IMG/VR virus record: IMGVR_UViG_3300013118_000321
Location: 1 to 64,000 of that record
DNA: 64,000 nucleotides
Direction: 5' to 3' (one strand)
Source of the DNA: a virus
The notes beneath the pieces were generated by a model. That model worked only from the letters and a program-made list of their open reading frames with translations. It was not told the origin of the DNA and made no database searches. Made by a program: the position numbers and the translations under genes. Positions 48,134 through 57,024 of this stretch are shown here, piece by piece; the first letter of the stretch is position 1; each line of letters opens with the position of its first letter.

Positions 48134-50079
48134 TTTTTGGTTTTCCTATTGTTTAGTTCTTCGATGAGGTCCGACACTTCCTTACTTCTCAAGAAGATCT
48201 TCTCCTCCTCTTTGATATAACTAGTAAGTTTAGACTCGGAAAGTCTCTGCTTATCTTCAGCAACGACGCCTCTAGATAAAGATTTTAACTTTTTATATCC
48301 AGGAACGGTCCTATAAGACTGTGTGCGGCCGCCAGTATCTCTCTGGTCCCTCTCTCCTGTTTCGGATTTTGTAACATGTATCTTGCCCTTGGCACGTTTC
48401 CACTTTGCATCAGGAGTGTCTTCTCTTGATCCAGGTGCTGCCAATAGAGCACCAGCATCTTCACCACCCTCATCGCCTCCAAGATCTGCGCCCAAATCGT
48501 CGCCGCCTTCGAGTCCGCCAGTGGTATCAATTCCTTCGCCGCCTTCGCCGCCTGTGCCAAGGTCACCTCCGAGCATATCTTCCTCGCCACCAGCTGCGCC
48601 AGTGGCGTCTGCCTGGGCCTGTTCTGCAGCTGCCTCAAGGCGGGCGTCGAACTGCCTATCATAATACATCTGCCTCTGATTTTTGACAAACTCTTCCTCA
48701 GTCATGTTGAACAATCGAGAAGCAATCCACTGTCGACTAAAGAAACCTTCCGTTGCAGTACTTGCAACGTCGAACTTGGTCTTCCAGTGCTCCAATTCCT
48801 GCAGTTCTGCAATCTTAGATGGACTGTTGAGACTTAGTTTAAAATTAACAAGATCTTCGCCTCTGTACCCCAATGTATAAAGGTGAACAATTCCGATCTT
48901 TTCCAACTCTGTGACGATGGACCTTTGCAGTCTCTGCACTGTTCTAGCAAATCTAATGTCTTTTTGTGCAAGAGTTGTTGCGTCTTCTCCACCTGCAGCA
49001 TCGGCATTCGTGTTGGAGATATATGATCCAGGCACCTTCAAGGCAGAAAATAACTTATCCCTCAAATATTTAACGTCATCAATGTCTCCCGTATATGTAC
49101 CACCTGGTAGACTTTCGACCTTCGAACTAGATCCAGCGCGGGTGGGGATGAAATAATCCTCATCAACAGACATTGGATTGTATCTAAGATCCACTCGTCC
49201 CGTATTAGCATCCACAATTTGGTTTCGCTTCATCGAAGTCATAACTCGCTGCATGTATTGCTCGATGTCTTGAGGTGGAATGTTGCCCACATCAATATAA
49301 AATACTCTACGCTCTGGTGATCTGACTATTCGATATGCCATCATAGCATCTTCGAGAAGGGTCAGTTGTCTCCAAATACGTCGAGCAGGTTCGAGCACAG
49401 AAGTTCCATAAGGCGCATACTTGTCATTACCCAAGATACGGAAATGTCCTATTTGCCAATTTTCAAACGTCAATCCAGCGGAATTCCACTGAAACTGGCA
49501 ATAGTTTGGATTAGTCTTATCTTCACCCTCTAGTCTTTCAAGTTCTTGCCCAGGAAGACCAATAACGCTCTTGATTCCAAGCGTTTCGTCAATATCCAAG
49601 TATAAGAAAAAGTCACCATACTTCACCATGGTTCTGCACCACCCAAAGATATTGTATTCAAGATTCATTATACTGAAATATAACGCTGACAAGATTCCCT
49701 TAATTTCCTCGTTGTTGCAATCGATTTTCATCAAAGGTTGTAATGCACTGTGGGTGGTCATCTCATCTGCATATATATCTAACGCAGATGCAATTTCAGG
49801 TGTGTATTCCATCTGATCGAAATCTACGCACCTTTCCAATCTATTCTGATTATTCTGAGCACTACCATACAATCCAGCAAATGGGTTGTAATCCATTCTC
49901 TTAAACTGTTTGCCACTCGTAGATAGGAACTTGTTGGCGTATTTGTCCAGCTGTCGCCTGCGTAATCTTCTTGCAGTTTGTGTTCTGTAGTTTACAATTG
50001 GCCCAGATAACAATCTTGTCAGTTTTTTAAACAAACTATTCTGATCGTTCTTAGGGTTTATCTTTCTTCCGCCTGCCAT
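48130..50079 (-). CDS. Portal protein (gp20-like)
   Basis: 649 residues (T4 gp20: 524). Core motifs of T4-type portals are plain: YTPEIASALDIYADEMTTH, KYGDFFLYLDIDETLGI, APYGTSVLEPARRIWRQLTLLEDAMMAYRIVRSPERRVFYIDVGNIPP, and DDVKYLRDKLFSALKVPGSYI. The portal dodecamer sits at one capsid vertex, starts assembly and passes DNA. Residues about 480-550 form an extra Gly/Glu/Asp-rich disordered stretch, followed by a basic C-terminus. It lies 5 bases after the terminase gene. Confidence 0.93.
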   Translation of the reverse strand: MAGGRKINPKNDQNSLFKKLTRLLSGPIVNYRTQTARRLRRRQLDKYANKFLSTSGKQFKRMDYNPFAGLYGSAQNNQNRLERCVDFDQMEYTPEIASALDIYADEMTTHSALQPLMKIDCNNEEIKGILSALYFSIMNLEYNIFGWCRTMVKYGDFFLYLDIDETLGIKSVIGLPGQELERLEGEDKTNPNYCQFQWNSAGLTFENWQIGHFRILGNDKYAPYGTSVLEPARRIWRQLTLLEDAMMAYRIVRSPERRVFYIDVGNIPPQDIEQYMQRVMTSMKRNQIVDANTGRVDLRYNPMSVDEDYFIPTRAGSSSKVESLPGGTYTGDIDDVKYLRDKLFSALKVPGSYISNTNADAAGGEDATTLAQKDIRFARTVQRLQRSIVTELEKIGIVHLYTLGYRGEDLVNFKLSLNSPSKIAELQELEHWKTKFDVASTATEGFFSRQWIASRLFNMTEEEFVKNQRQMYYDRQFDARLEAAAEQAQADATGAAGGEEDMLGGDLGTGGEGGEGIDTTGGLEGGDDLGADLGGDEGGEDAGALLAAPGSREDTPDAKWKRAKGKIHVTKSETGERDQRDTGGRTQSYRTVPGYKKLKSLSRGVVAEDKQRLSESKLTSYIKEEEKIFLRSKEVSDLIEELNNRKTKK

Positions 50080-50084
50080 TATTT

Positions 50085-51671
50085 TTATCCTTTAAACAAC
50101 CAAGGGAATTGCTCGTATGTCTGGTCGTGTTTTCTCTTTTTCTCGAAGACACTATCGCCATCATACCCGTGCATGCCCTTTATGGTTGTGTTCATATTAG
50201 TTTTTGCTGACACCATTGTAGCAAGAAATGCCTTATTATATTCTATATTTCTCTTATTTTCAATCAAGGCCGTATCCCTAACCCAACAACCAATTGCGCA
50301 TGCCATAATTAAGTCATCATTATAAGATCGCATAGCTTCTGGTCGTCCGTTATTCCAAATAAAAGTTTTCATCTCATTATATAAACGAGGCGAATTTATG
50401 GTAATTAGTCCATTTCTTACAAATTCTTCCAACTTTGCCACAATCAAAGGTCTCGTTTTTTGACTGGTTGTGAATCCAGGCACTGCGTTGGTAGCTGCTT
50501 CGGCAGTAACTTGATCGACATATTCGTGAGTTGACTTAATTGAGTGATATACATTAGGGTAATTCATATCTCTTAATTTGCCCAAAACAGCAAATCCAAC
50601 CGTATTGTTTTCGACCACGATCATGCAGTCTCCATACTCCCGTCCCGCATCAAAGAGTATTTTAGAAAACAGATCTGGAGTCACTCTTCCTTGATATTCC
50701 GCAACAATCTCCATTGTGAGCGTATTGAATACGTGAAAAACCGAATAGTCCTTACCATCACCCCTTGCTACGTCAGCACTTAACAGATACGGTACGCCTG
50801 ATTCAGCTTCTTTCCAAATCCAATAATTTCTATCGAACCCTGTCCTGTATTTTGGATCATGAACAAAATTCGATAACATCTTCATTTTATCTGGATGGAA
50901 TACAGTTTCGCCCGACATATTAAAATTACACTCCAATTCCTGTGCAATCTGGCGGCGAGACATGTTCTTTGTCTCCTTATCGAACCATTCCTGATCCCTG
51001 TCAGGATGGACCTGCCATGGGAGTGTCATTGGCATAAAATCATTAGAGTTGGTCTCTGCATCGGTGAATGTCTTATGAAACCAGTTACCGACGCCATTAG
51101 GTGTAGACAGTGCTATACAGCGACCACCAGTTGAAAGAGTGGGGTATAAACCAGTCCACAACTCATCCAAACCCTCTACGTGCGCTGCTTCGTCTACAAC
51201 CAACAAGGACAATGCTTCTGAACGACCTGCATCGCCCGAAGTGGACGATGCTTTAATTTGCGATCCGTTAGTTAATTCAAACGAAGTTCTATTGTCGATC
51301 GATACATCCGAGATACGGATCCATTCTGGACAATTTCGCAATATAGATTTCACCTTCTTTACAAGGTTTGCAGCGGTACCGAACTTAGTCGCTAACACTA
51401 AAACATTCTTTTCTTTGTGAAAGAGCATCAACCAAACAACATATGCCGCCGTTACCGTAGAAAGACCCAGCTGGCGTGCCTTCAAGACGATATTAAAGCG
51501 ATTATCCTGAAAGTTCTTTAATGCGTCTTTCTGAAATGGGTAAGTCTTAAACGGTATAAGACCCTTAAGAGGGTGGGTGATCTTTGCATAATTTGTTATG
51601 AAATAGTCTGGGTCTCTCCCTGATTTAACTATTTCTCTCATGATCTCTTTCTTGGAGAGAACTTGCTTCAT
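50085..51671 (-). CDS. Terminase large subunit (gp17-like)
   Basis: 528 residues. The ATPase half has the packaging-motor Walker A variant LKARQLGLST (about 63-72) and Walker B LLVVDEAAH (156-164). The nuclease half has the first RNase H-like Asp in LLSADVARGDG (D300), acidic MIVVENNTVG, and NDDLIMACAIG near the end. This is the motor that cuts and pumps DNA into the prohead. It is followed directly by the portal. A gp16-like small subunit is not obvious in the window. Confidence 0.95.
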   Translation of the reverse strand: MKQVLSKKEIMREIVKSGRDPDYFITNYAKITHPLKGLIPFKTYPFQKDALKNFQDNRFNIVLKARQLGLSTVTAAYVVWLMLFHKEKNVLVLATKFGTAANLVKKVKSILRNCPEWIRISDVSIDNRTSFELTNGSQIKASSTSGDAGRSEALSLLVVDEAAHVEGLDELWTGLYPTLSTGGRCIALSTPNGVGNWFHKTFTDAETNSNDFMPMTLPWQVHPDRDQEWFDKETKNMSRRQIAQELECNFNMSGETVFHPDKMKMLSNFVHDPKYRTGFDRNYWIWKEAESGVPYLLSADVARGDGKDYSVFHVFNTLTMEIVAEYQGRVTPDLFSKILFDAGREYGDCMIVVENNTVGFAVLGKLRDMNYPNVYHSIKSTHEYVDQVTAEAATNAVPGFTTSQKTRPLIVAKLEEFVRNGLITINSPRLYNEMKTFIWNNGRPEAMRSYNDDLIMACAIGCWVRDTALIENKRNIEYNKAFLATMVSAKTNMNTTIKGMHGYDGDSVFEKKRKHDQTYEQFPWLFKG

Positions 51672-51946
51672 TTAAGATCTAGTGCCTCACATGCTGCTTC
51701 AAAACTCTGCAAACTAGATTCATTTGAACACTCCTCGGTCTCAAGGATCCAACAAAAGGCACCTGTGTCACCTTCCTCAAAACACTCATCTGTACATTTC
51801 TGTCCGTGATGGTCTGGGTTTTCTGGGTTGTGACAAACCCAAACGAGTTCGTTATATACCTCTTCCCGCTCAGGGTGTGCACACTCTACGTTAGAATCCA
51901 ATTGACATGCCATAAGAAAGGGAACTAAAACAAAAAGAAGTCTCAT
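51668..51946 (-). CDS. Cys-rich lipoprotein
   Basis: 92 residues. MRLLFVLVPFLMACQ is a signal peptide with lipobox LMAC, so Cys14 would be lipidated. The mature part has about seven more Cys (C22, C38, C51, C55, C65, C73, C85), probably disulfide-bonded in the periplasm, and is acidic. Encoded between terminase and small genes next to the lysis cassette. It could be an outer-membrane spanin partner, although Cys-rich outer spanins are unusual, or a superinfection-exclusion lipoprotein. It overlaps the terminase start by 4 bases. Confidence 0.75.
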   Translation of the reverse strand: MRLLFVLVPFLMACQLDSNVECAHPEREEVYNELVWVCHNPENPDHHGQKCTDECFEEGDTGAFCWILETEECSNESSLQSFEAACEALDLK

Positions 51947-52494
51947 TACTTCCCCCTGTTGCTAAAACTGTACGCCTTGAAAGCCTCATATGGGTCAGAC
52001 TTTCTCTTGTCGTTGGGTGTCTTCTTTGCTTCTGGCGTTGATGGGATGTCCAACCCTGGTCTATCAGGTTTTTGTTCTTCAATGCTACCAATCTTGAATT
52101 TTTGGACCGCTGTAACAAGAGTTCTCACTCTCGATACGGGTTGTACAAGAACATTTACTTCACCTTCAGAAGTAAGAGTGAGTCCGCTCTTAGTCAGAGA
52201 CTTGTACTCTTTCTTGATGAATGTTGCGATATCGGAAATCTTACCAGACACGTCATTCTCCAAAGATCCACCATAAACTTCCTTAAGTTTAATTTCGCTT
52301 GAATAGGTGATACACAACTTGTTGCCTTCGAATTTAACCCCAAACCCATCAATAACTCTTGGATCCAGGATTGGGTCACCCTCTTCTCTCTTCAGTCCAA
52401 TTTTGACTAGTTCGTCGTTTTCATCCAATGCTCCATCGTGCCCTTTTGCAAGGACTTGTGAAATACCATTAATAATTTCAAGTGTTGTTGCCAT
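51946..52494 (-). CDS. Hypothetical protein
   Basis: 182 residues with a mixed alpha/beta centre (GDPILDPRVIDGFGVKFEGNKLCITYSSEIKLKEVYGG) and a basic C-terminus (TPEAKKTPNDKRKSDPYEAFKAYSFSNRGK). There is no signal peptide or membrane segment. GGAG precedes the start; it overlaps its upstream neighbour by 17 bases and the lipoprotein gene by 1. No family recognised. Confidence 0.75.
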   Translation of the reverse strand: MATTLEIINGISQVLAKGHDGALDENDELVKIGLKREEGDPILDPRVIDGFGVKFEGNKLCITYSSEIKLKEVYGGSLENDVSGKISDIATFIKKEYKSLTKSGLTLTSEGEVNVLVQPVSRVRTLVTAVQKFKIGSIEEQKPDRPGLDIPSTPEAKKTPNDKRKSDPYEAFKAYSFSNRGK

Positions 52495-52882
52495 TTATTT
52501 GCTCCTTTGACGGACGCCAACCAGATTCCCATCTTTCTTCTCTACCTTCGACCCACTGTATATAACAATCAAAACAACATTCAAATTTTGCCATGTACAG
52601 GTCGTCTTTAATAGAAAAAGAATAAGAACTACAGACTGGACATTCTCGTTCGTTTTCTTTACTAAGTAGTTTTTTGCTTATCAAAAATCCTTTGTACTTT
52701 TCTTTAGAGTTTTTGGCCTGTCTGAAGGCGATCCTTTTATAAAACTCCTTCACTTCTTCAGAGTGTTTCTTTTCCTTTTCTGGAGTCCAATATTTCTTGG
52801 GGTTTTCGATTGTCTCTTCACCCCAGCGCTTTTCAATCGCCTTCTCCAGTTTCACTACAAAGTGTGGATCCTTTTCACTCAT
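52478..52882 (-). CDS. Zinc-ribbon-type hypothetical protein
   Basis: 134 residues from ATG at 52882, which overlaps the upstream stop (TAATG); an open extension to 52960 lies inside the upstream gene. A charged helical N-terminus (EKAIEKRWGEETIENPKKYW) precedes a possible zinc ribbon, CPVC (about residues 85-88) with C-C-x-x-C near 104-108 in FECCFDCYIQW, and a Trp/Glu-rich end. The Cys spacing suggests one bound zinc. Function unknown. Confidence 0.68.
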   Translation of the reverse strand: MSEKDPHFVVKLEKAIEKRWGEETIENPKKYWTPEKEKKHSEEVKEFYKRIAFRQAKNSKEKYKGFLISKKLLSKENERECPVCSSYSFSIKDDLYMAKFECCFDCYIQWVEGREERWESGWRPSKEQINGNNT

Positions 52883-53325
52883 TACTTCACCATGACAGAC
52901 CAAATACTCAATACCGTTGTGGCACCAATAACAAAACCACCTGCGGTCCAGAGGTACCAATAGTTATTCGGTTTCTCTAGTGCTACCTCTTCTAATCTCT
53001 TGATTTCTTCGTTTTTTATTTTCATCATAGAAAGATGCTCGCTGTGTACAGAGGCAACTCTCGCCTGTAAAATATCAAGATTAAGTTTATACCTTGCGCC
53101 CAGTTCTTCTGATAGTTTATCCAACTTCAGTTTGCATCGCTCACCCTCTAGTTCCTTGTCGGCGACGATCTTTGCCATAGCAGTATCAGTGAGACACCAC
53201 CCATCATATGGCGCGGGTTCACCTTCATAAATCCTCAAAACACTAGGTCCAGCAATAGCGGTAGACCCAAAACTAATCAAGGTCAGATAGATTAAAAAGT
53301 TTCTCAATTTTCTCCCTAACTGCAT
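52882..53325 (-). CDS. Signal-peptide plus C-terminal-anchor protein, spanin-like topology
   Basis: 147 residues from ATG at 53325 with GGAG six bases upstream (an in-frame ATG at 53352 is weaker). A cleavable-type signal peptide (FLIYLTLISFGSTAIAG), a periplasmic region with two Cys, a helical stretch (LDKLSEELGARYKLNLDILQARVASV...KIKNEEIKRLEEV) and a C-terminal transmembrane segment (YWYLWTAGGFVIGATTVLSIW). This layout, next to a holin candidate and an N-anchored coiled-coil protein, suggests a lysis function. It has no lipobox, so it is not a classical unimolecular spanin. Confidence 0.65.
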   Translation of the reverse strand: MQLGRKLRNFLIYLTLISFGSTAIAGPSVLRIYEGEPAPYDGWCLTDTAMAKIVADKELEGERCKLKLDKLSEELGARYKLNLDILQARVASVHSEHLSMMKIKNEEIKRLEEVALEKPNNYWYLWTAGGFVIGATTVLSIWSVMVK

Positions 53326-53659
53326 CCGGCTCTCCATTTGTCTCTTCAACAATTTTCTTAACTCTCTCTTTTTCTTTCTTTGATAGTGCTAAAGATTTCT
53401 GTGCGTACTTCTTCTCTAACTCTTCTATTGTAACATGATACTGTTTAACAAGTTTGTCTCTTTTTGATAATTCTTTCTTGTGGTTCTCTTTTAGAGAAAC
53501 AATTTGTTTGTCATAGGAATCCTTCTTAGCTTCAAGCACATCCATCGCTGCTTCGGCATTCTTTCTAGATATAGCCCAAACAATAATAGACCATATAACT
53601 AAAAAGGGAATCTTCCAGTTTTCCCTTAACCAGATCCATGCTAATTTTATGTGAAACAT
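53273..53659 (-). CDS. N-anchored coiled-coil protein, inner-spanin-like
   Basis: 128 residues. A short cytoplasmic start, one transmembrane helix (about 15-31, WKIPFLVIWSIIVWAIS), then a long charged coiled coil (about 35-115, including VSLKENHKKELSKRDKLVKQYHVTIEELEKKYAQK). This is the topology of Rz-type inner spanins, which span the periplasm and fuse membranes at lysis. It overlaps the next gene by 53 bases, as Rz/Rz1 genes often do. Assigned by topology and neighbours, not sequence similarity. Confidence 0.6.
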   Translation of the reverse strand: MFHIKLAWIWLRENWKIPFLVIWSIIVWAISRKNAEAAMDVLEAKKDSYDKQIVSLKENHKKELSKRDKLVKQYHVTIEELEKKYAQKSLALSKKEKERVKKIVEETNGEPDAVREKIEKLFNLSDLD

Positions 53660-53664
53660 TTTGG

Positions 53665-53865
53665 TTATTTCTTCTTACCGTGCTTCCATTGTGTTGCTAA
53701 ATCAACTAAAGCCTGAGAACCAATATAGGCAAGAGTTACTGCTACCCAATCACTCGAAGTCACCGTACCGTAAACACACAAACTGGTTGCCGTAATCCAG
53801 GCAAGGAACTTGCGAGATATGAATCGCTCTGTATATTTGTCAGCAAATGATTTTAGTGCTGCCAT
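53665..53865 (-). CDS. Holin candidate
   Basis: 66 residues from ATG at 53865, with AGGAGG eight bases upstream; an upstream start at 53916 is less likely. A charged N-terminus, two hydrophobic segments (KFLAWITATSLCVYGTV and WVAVTLAYIGSQALVDLA) and a basic tail HGKKK, as in small class II holins. It starts a run of membrane-protein genes at 51668-53865 that looks like a lysis cassette. Confidence 0.6.
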   Translation of the reverse strand: MAALKSFADKYTERFISRKFLAWITATSLCVYGTVTSSDWVAVTLAYIGSQALVDLATQWKHGKKK

Positions 53866-53878
53866 AATATTATCCTCC

Positions 53879-56800
53879 TTAGACGCTGACATGTGCAAAT
53901 CCTCTTTTCTTGTCAATAACGATCTGCGTATCCACTGCGTCTTTAAGAGTATCTAGGTGCGAAATGAGTATAACGGTCTTAAAATATGACTTCACCATAT
54001 CGATAATTCTTACAAATCCCTCCATATTATCCTCATCTAAGGCGGTTCCTGGTTCGTCCAAAATGAAGATATCTGGCTTCGGAAGACTTGATACAGACAA
54101 CAAAGATAACCTTATGGCCATTGAAGCAATCGTCTTCTCGGCACCTGAACCCATCTCTAATGGTCTGGGTTCAAACTTGGGGTGTTTAATGAAAATATCC
54201 AACTTCTTTTCTTCGTTAAGAATAAACACTTCAAAGTCAACAATACCTGTTAAAATCTTTGCAATCTCATCATTGATGACTGGTAGTCTGTTCTTAATTA
54301 CGTCGTAAGAAATACCATTTGTGTGGAAACATGTCATGAAAAGTTCGTACGCCGCAAACTCAGTTCGCAATGACTCCAACTCTTCCTTGTCTTCTTGCAA
54401 GTTCTTTATTTGCTGCTCTGCAGAACCCACCTCTCTGAAGAGATTGTTTGTCTCCTTTTGGCAAGACTTGCATTCTCTACTTGCCTTGCTGGCTTCTTTT
54501 TCTAGTCTTGTCTTTTCACTAATCAGTTCCTCCAGGTTCTCAATTGCTTCCCTGTTGTCTTCGTATTCTTTAAGTTTCAATTCCAGTTTTTCTAAAATCG
54601 TTTTTTGTTTAAACAATTCACCCTTGTTCTTATCAACATTCAGCTGAGCGCTGGTAATATCTGACGACAGATTGTTTCTCTTCTCAATCAGTTGATCAAA
54701 CTTCTCAACATATTCCATCACCTTAAAAGGATCTAGGGATAAAGTATCCTCCCCCAACTTGTTGAGTTTAGCGCTAATGTCCCTCATTACGTTAGATTTA
54801 ACCTTTACCAGTCCCGTAGCCTCGTGTGCATCTCTTATAAACTTGCACTCTGGAAAGGAATCTCCACAAGGAACTTCAGATAATAGATCCGTCTTTCTCA
54901 TCAATCTAGATTTTTCGTTAGATCTTTTCTCAAGATCTTCCAACAAAACGTCGATTTGTTTCTGGTTTGCGTCTAACCGCTCTTTCTTTTCGTGATAAGT
55001 ATCGATGTCAAAGTCCGAGATAAAGACTTCGATCTTTTGAAACTTGTCTTTGCCTTCCTCGATCTTAATAAGGAGTCCTTCTGTCTCTTTTTTAAGGCCC
55101 GAAATAGCATTAATCCTGGTCTCTCTTTCCATTCTAATTTTGACGGGATCGATAATCTCTGTCGGTGCAGATTCAATCTTGTCCTGAATAATATTGACTT
55201 CCTTCTGGATGCTCTGGGTTTGTTCTTCCAGTTCTTTGCATCGTTTTTGATTTGTCGCAAGTCTCTCATTCTTTTCGACCAAGACTTGGTTTGCCTCTTC
55301 AATTTGTTGATCAAAATCATTTCCCTCCAATCTTCGCAACGCGCCTCTGGTGTCAGCAGATTCGTCTTTTGCCATTTTAAATTTTCTATCAAATACCTCT
55401 AAGTCTAAAAATTTAGCAAGTATTTCTTTTCTTTTTGTTGACCCCTCATTAATAAAAGTCAGAGAATCCAACTGAGATGCCATGGATGTCATCAAGAAAT
55501 CTTCCAAGTTACCAAAATATTTTCTGATGTTCTTATCTGTATCTTGTCTAGATGTACCATTTAAACTTTCAACATTTCCAATTGCATCACTGGAATAGAA
55601 GTTCACATCTGTCTTAGCTTCTTCTGTCTCGATGCCTTTAAGTTTTTTAATGTACTTTTCAGACACACGTTCAATGCTCAACTCTTTATCGGCAATCTTA
55701 ATTGTTGCCTTGGCAGATCCAACATCCATATTCTGATTGATCATGTTCAAATTTTTTCTGACAGATTTGGATGTAGAATTATATACAGCATACAACAAAC
55801 TATCAATAATAGAAGACTTGCCTGAGAAGTTCTTTCCGAAAATGCCTACGATACCTTCAAGCTTTGCAAAGTCTATCTTATTGTTCGCACCATAATTGAA
55901 AAGACCATCCCACTCCAGAGACTGCATACTCCAGTTGATGTTTCTATAAACCTCCTCTGTGTCTTCAATTGTCTTGTTTAATCTAGAATTAAGGGAGATG
56001 ACCTTTTCCATAACGTCATCTGTAACCTCATAATCCTCAAGATATTCTCTTATTAATTGATTTTGAACATTTATATTTCTCAAATCCTTTTGCTTGGATG
56101 CATCACTATCAACATCCAGTGCCTTACTTGCAGCACGATTTAAATAAGTTATACTCTCTGGTCTGTATTTAAACTTTGCGACGTCGACACTTCGTCGCAT
56201 CACATCAAGCGAAATATTCGAATCTGCTACCAAACGTAGTCTGGACCCTTCCGAAACATCAATTTCTGGTAGTGTACCGTCCTTGTTCAGTGCGACTGTA
56301 ACAAATGGTTTTGGATTTTTGAACGTTATTAACTTACAAGTAAAGTCATCCTTGTTCTCAATATCCCACAACAAATACCCTTTGTCCAGTGTTTCTCCGA
56401 AGTTTTGTTGGACTGTTGATCCAGCATATCGTATACGCCCCTGAGTGTCTAGGATTTGCGTCTTGTGGATATCGCCAAGAAAAGCAAAGTCAAACTTATT
56501 AAAGATGCTAATATCATGATCACCTCCCAGGGTCCAATTCAAATCTGTCTTGGACCTGTCAATGGCACCGTGATAAAGTGCAATATTAACTATATCTTCA
56601 TTTGTTGGATCAATCCAATTTTCTTCATCGAACACCGATAAAACATTCAAGCAAAACCCGCCTTCTAAGCGATGTTCTTGAGCGTCTTTGAGTAACACTA
56701 TACGTTCGTTGTTTAACGCCTTCACAATGGGCGATATCGCATCCTGACGACTACTATTTTTCAGGTTTCCGTCGTGGTTTCCCAAAATTATATAAGTTGG

Positions 56801-57013
56801 TGCGATTTTAGCAAGATTTTCAAAGAAATCTCTTGCCATGTCAACAAACTCTGGAGATATCTGCGTCTTGGTGTGTGCAATATCTCCACAATGAATAATA
56901 TAGTCCACCTTCTCTTTTTTCAGAGAATCATATAATTGCTTAAATACTTCATTATATTCAAAGTGGAACTTAAGGTTGCGGATATGTGTATCCGCAATGT
57001 GAGCAAACTTCAT
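53879..57013 (-). CDS. Fused Mre11-Rad50 (gp47-gp46) recombination nuclease-ATPase
   Basis: 1044 residues joining two T4 subunits. Residues 1 to about 340 are the Mre11/SbcD/gp47 phosphoesterase: DTH (8-10), CGD (42-44), GNHD (78-81), YHG (147-149) and GDIH (180-183), all metal or catalytic sites. Residues about 365-1044 are the Rad50/SbcC/gp46 ATPase: Walker A GKNFSGKS (393-400), a long coiled coil with an apex Cys pair (C716, C723), ABC signature LEMGSGAEKTIA and Walker B FILDEPGTALDEDN. T4 and most bacteria encode these as separate genes, with gp47 before gp46. It would resect DNA ends for recombination-dependent replication. No gap or frameshift separates the halves. Confidence 0.92.
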   Translation of the reverse strand: MKFAHIADTHIRNLKFHFEYNEVFKQLYDSLKKEKVDYIIHCGDIAHTKTQISPEFVDMARDFFENLAKIAPTYIILGNHDGNLKNSSRQDAISPIVKALNNERIVLLKDAQEHRLEGGFCLNVLSVFDEENWIDPTNEDIVNIALYHGAIDRSKTDLNWTLGGDHDISIFNKFDFAFLGDIHKTQILDTQGRIRYAGSTVQQNFGETLDKGYLLWDIENKDDFTCKLITFKNPKPFVTVALNKDGTLPEIDVSEGSRLRLVADSNISLDVMRRSVDVAKFKYRPESITYLNRAASKALDVDSDASKQKDLRNINVQNQLIREYLEDYEVTDDVMEKVISLNSRLNKTIEDTEEVYRNINWSMQSLEWDGLFNYGANNKIDFAKLEGIVGIFGKNFSGKSSIIDSLLYAVYNSTSKSVRKNLNMINQNMDVGSAKATIKIADKELSIERVSEKYIKKLKGIETEEAKTDVNFYSSDAIGNVESLNGTSRQDTDKNIRKYFGNLEDFLMTSMASQLDSLTFINEGSTKRKEILAKFLDLEVFDRKFKMAKDESADTRGALRRLEGNDFDQQIEEANQVLVEKNERLATNQKRCKELEEQTQSIQKEVNIIQDKIESAPTEIIDPVKIRMERETRINAISGLKKETEGLLIKIEEGKDKFQKIEVFISDFDIDTYHEKKERLDANQKQIDVLLEDLEKRSNEKSRLMRKTDLLSEVPCGDSFPECKFIRDAHEATGLVKVKSNVMRDISAKLNKLGEDTLSLDPFKVMEYVEKFDQLIEKRNNLSSDITSAQLNVDKNKGELFKQKTILEKLELKLKEYEDNREAIENLEELISEKTRLEKEASKASRECKSCQKETNNLFREVGSAEQQIKNLQEDKEELESLRTEFAAYELFMTCFHTNGISYDVIKNRLPVINDEIAKILTGIVDFEVFILNEEKKLDIFIKHPKFEPRPLEMGSGAEKTIASMAIRLSLLSVSSLPKPDIFILDEPGTALDEDNMEGFVRIIDMVKSYFKTVILISHLDTLKDAVDTQIVIDKKRGFAHVSV

Positions 57014-57024
57014 CTAAACTCCGA

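Noticed and set aside
48285-48689. 134-residue frame within the portal gene
   Set aside because: Same strand but another frame of the portal's Gly/Glu-rich region; it has no Shine-Dalgarno and its composition follows from the repeat-like DNA there.
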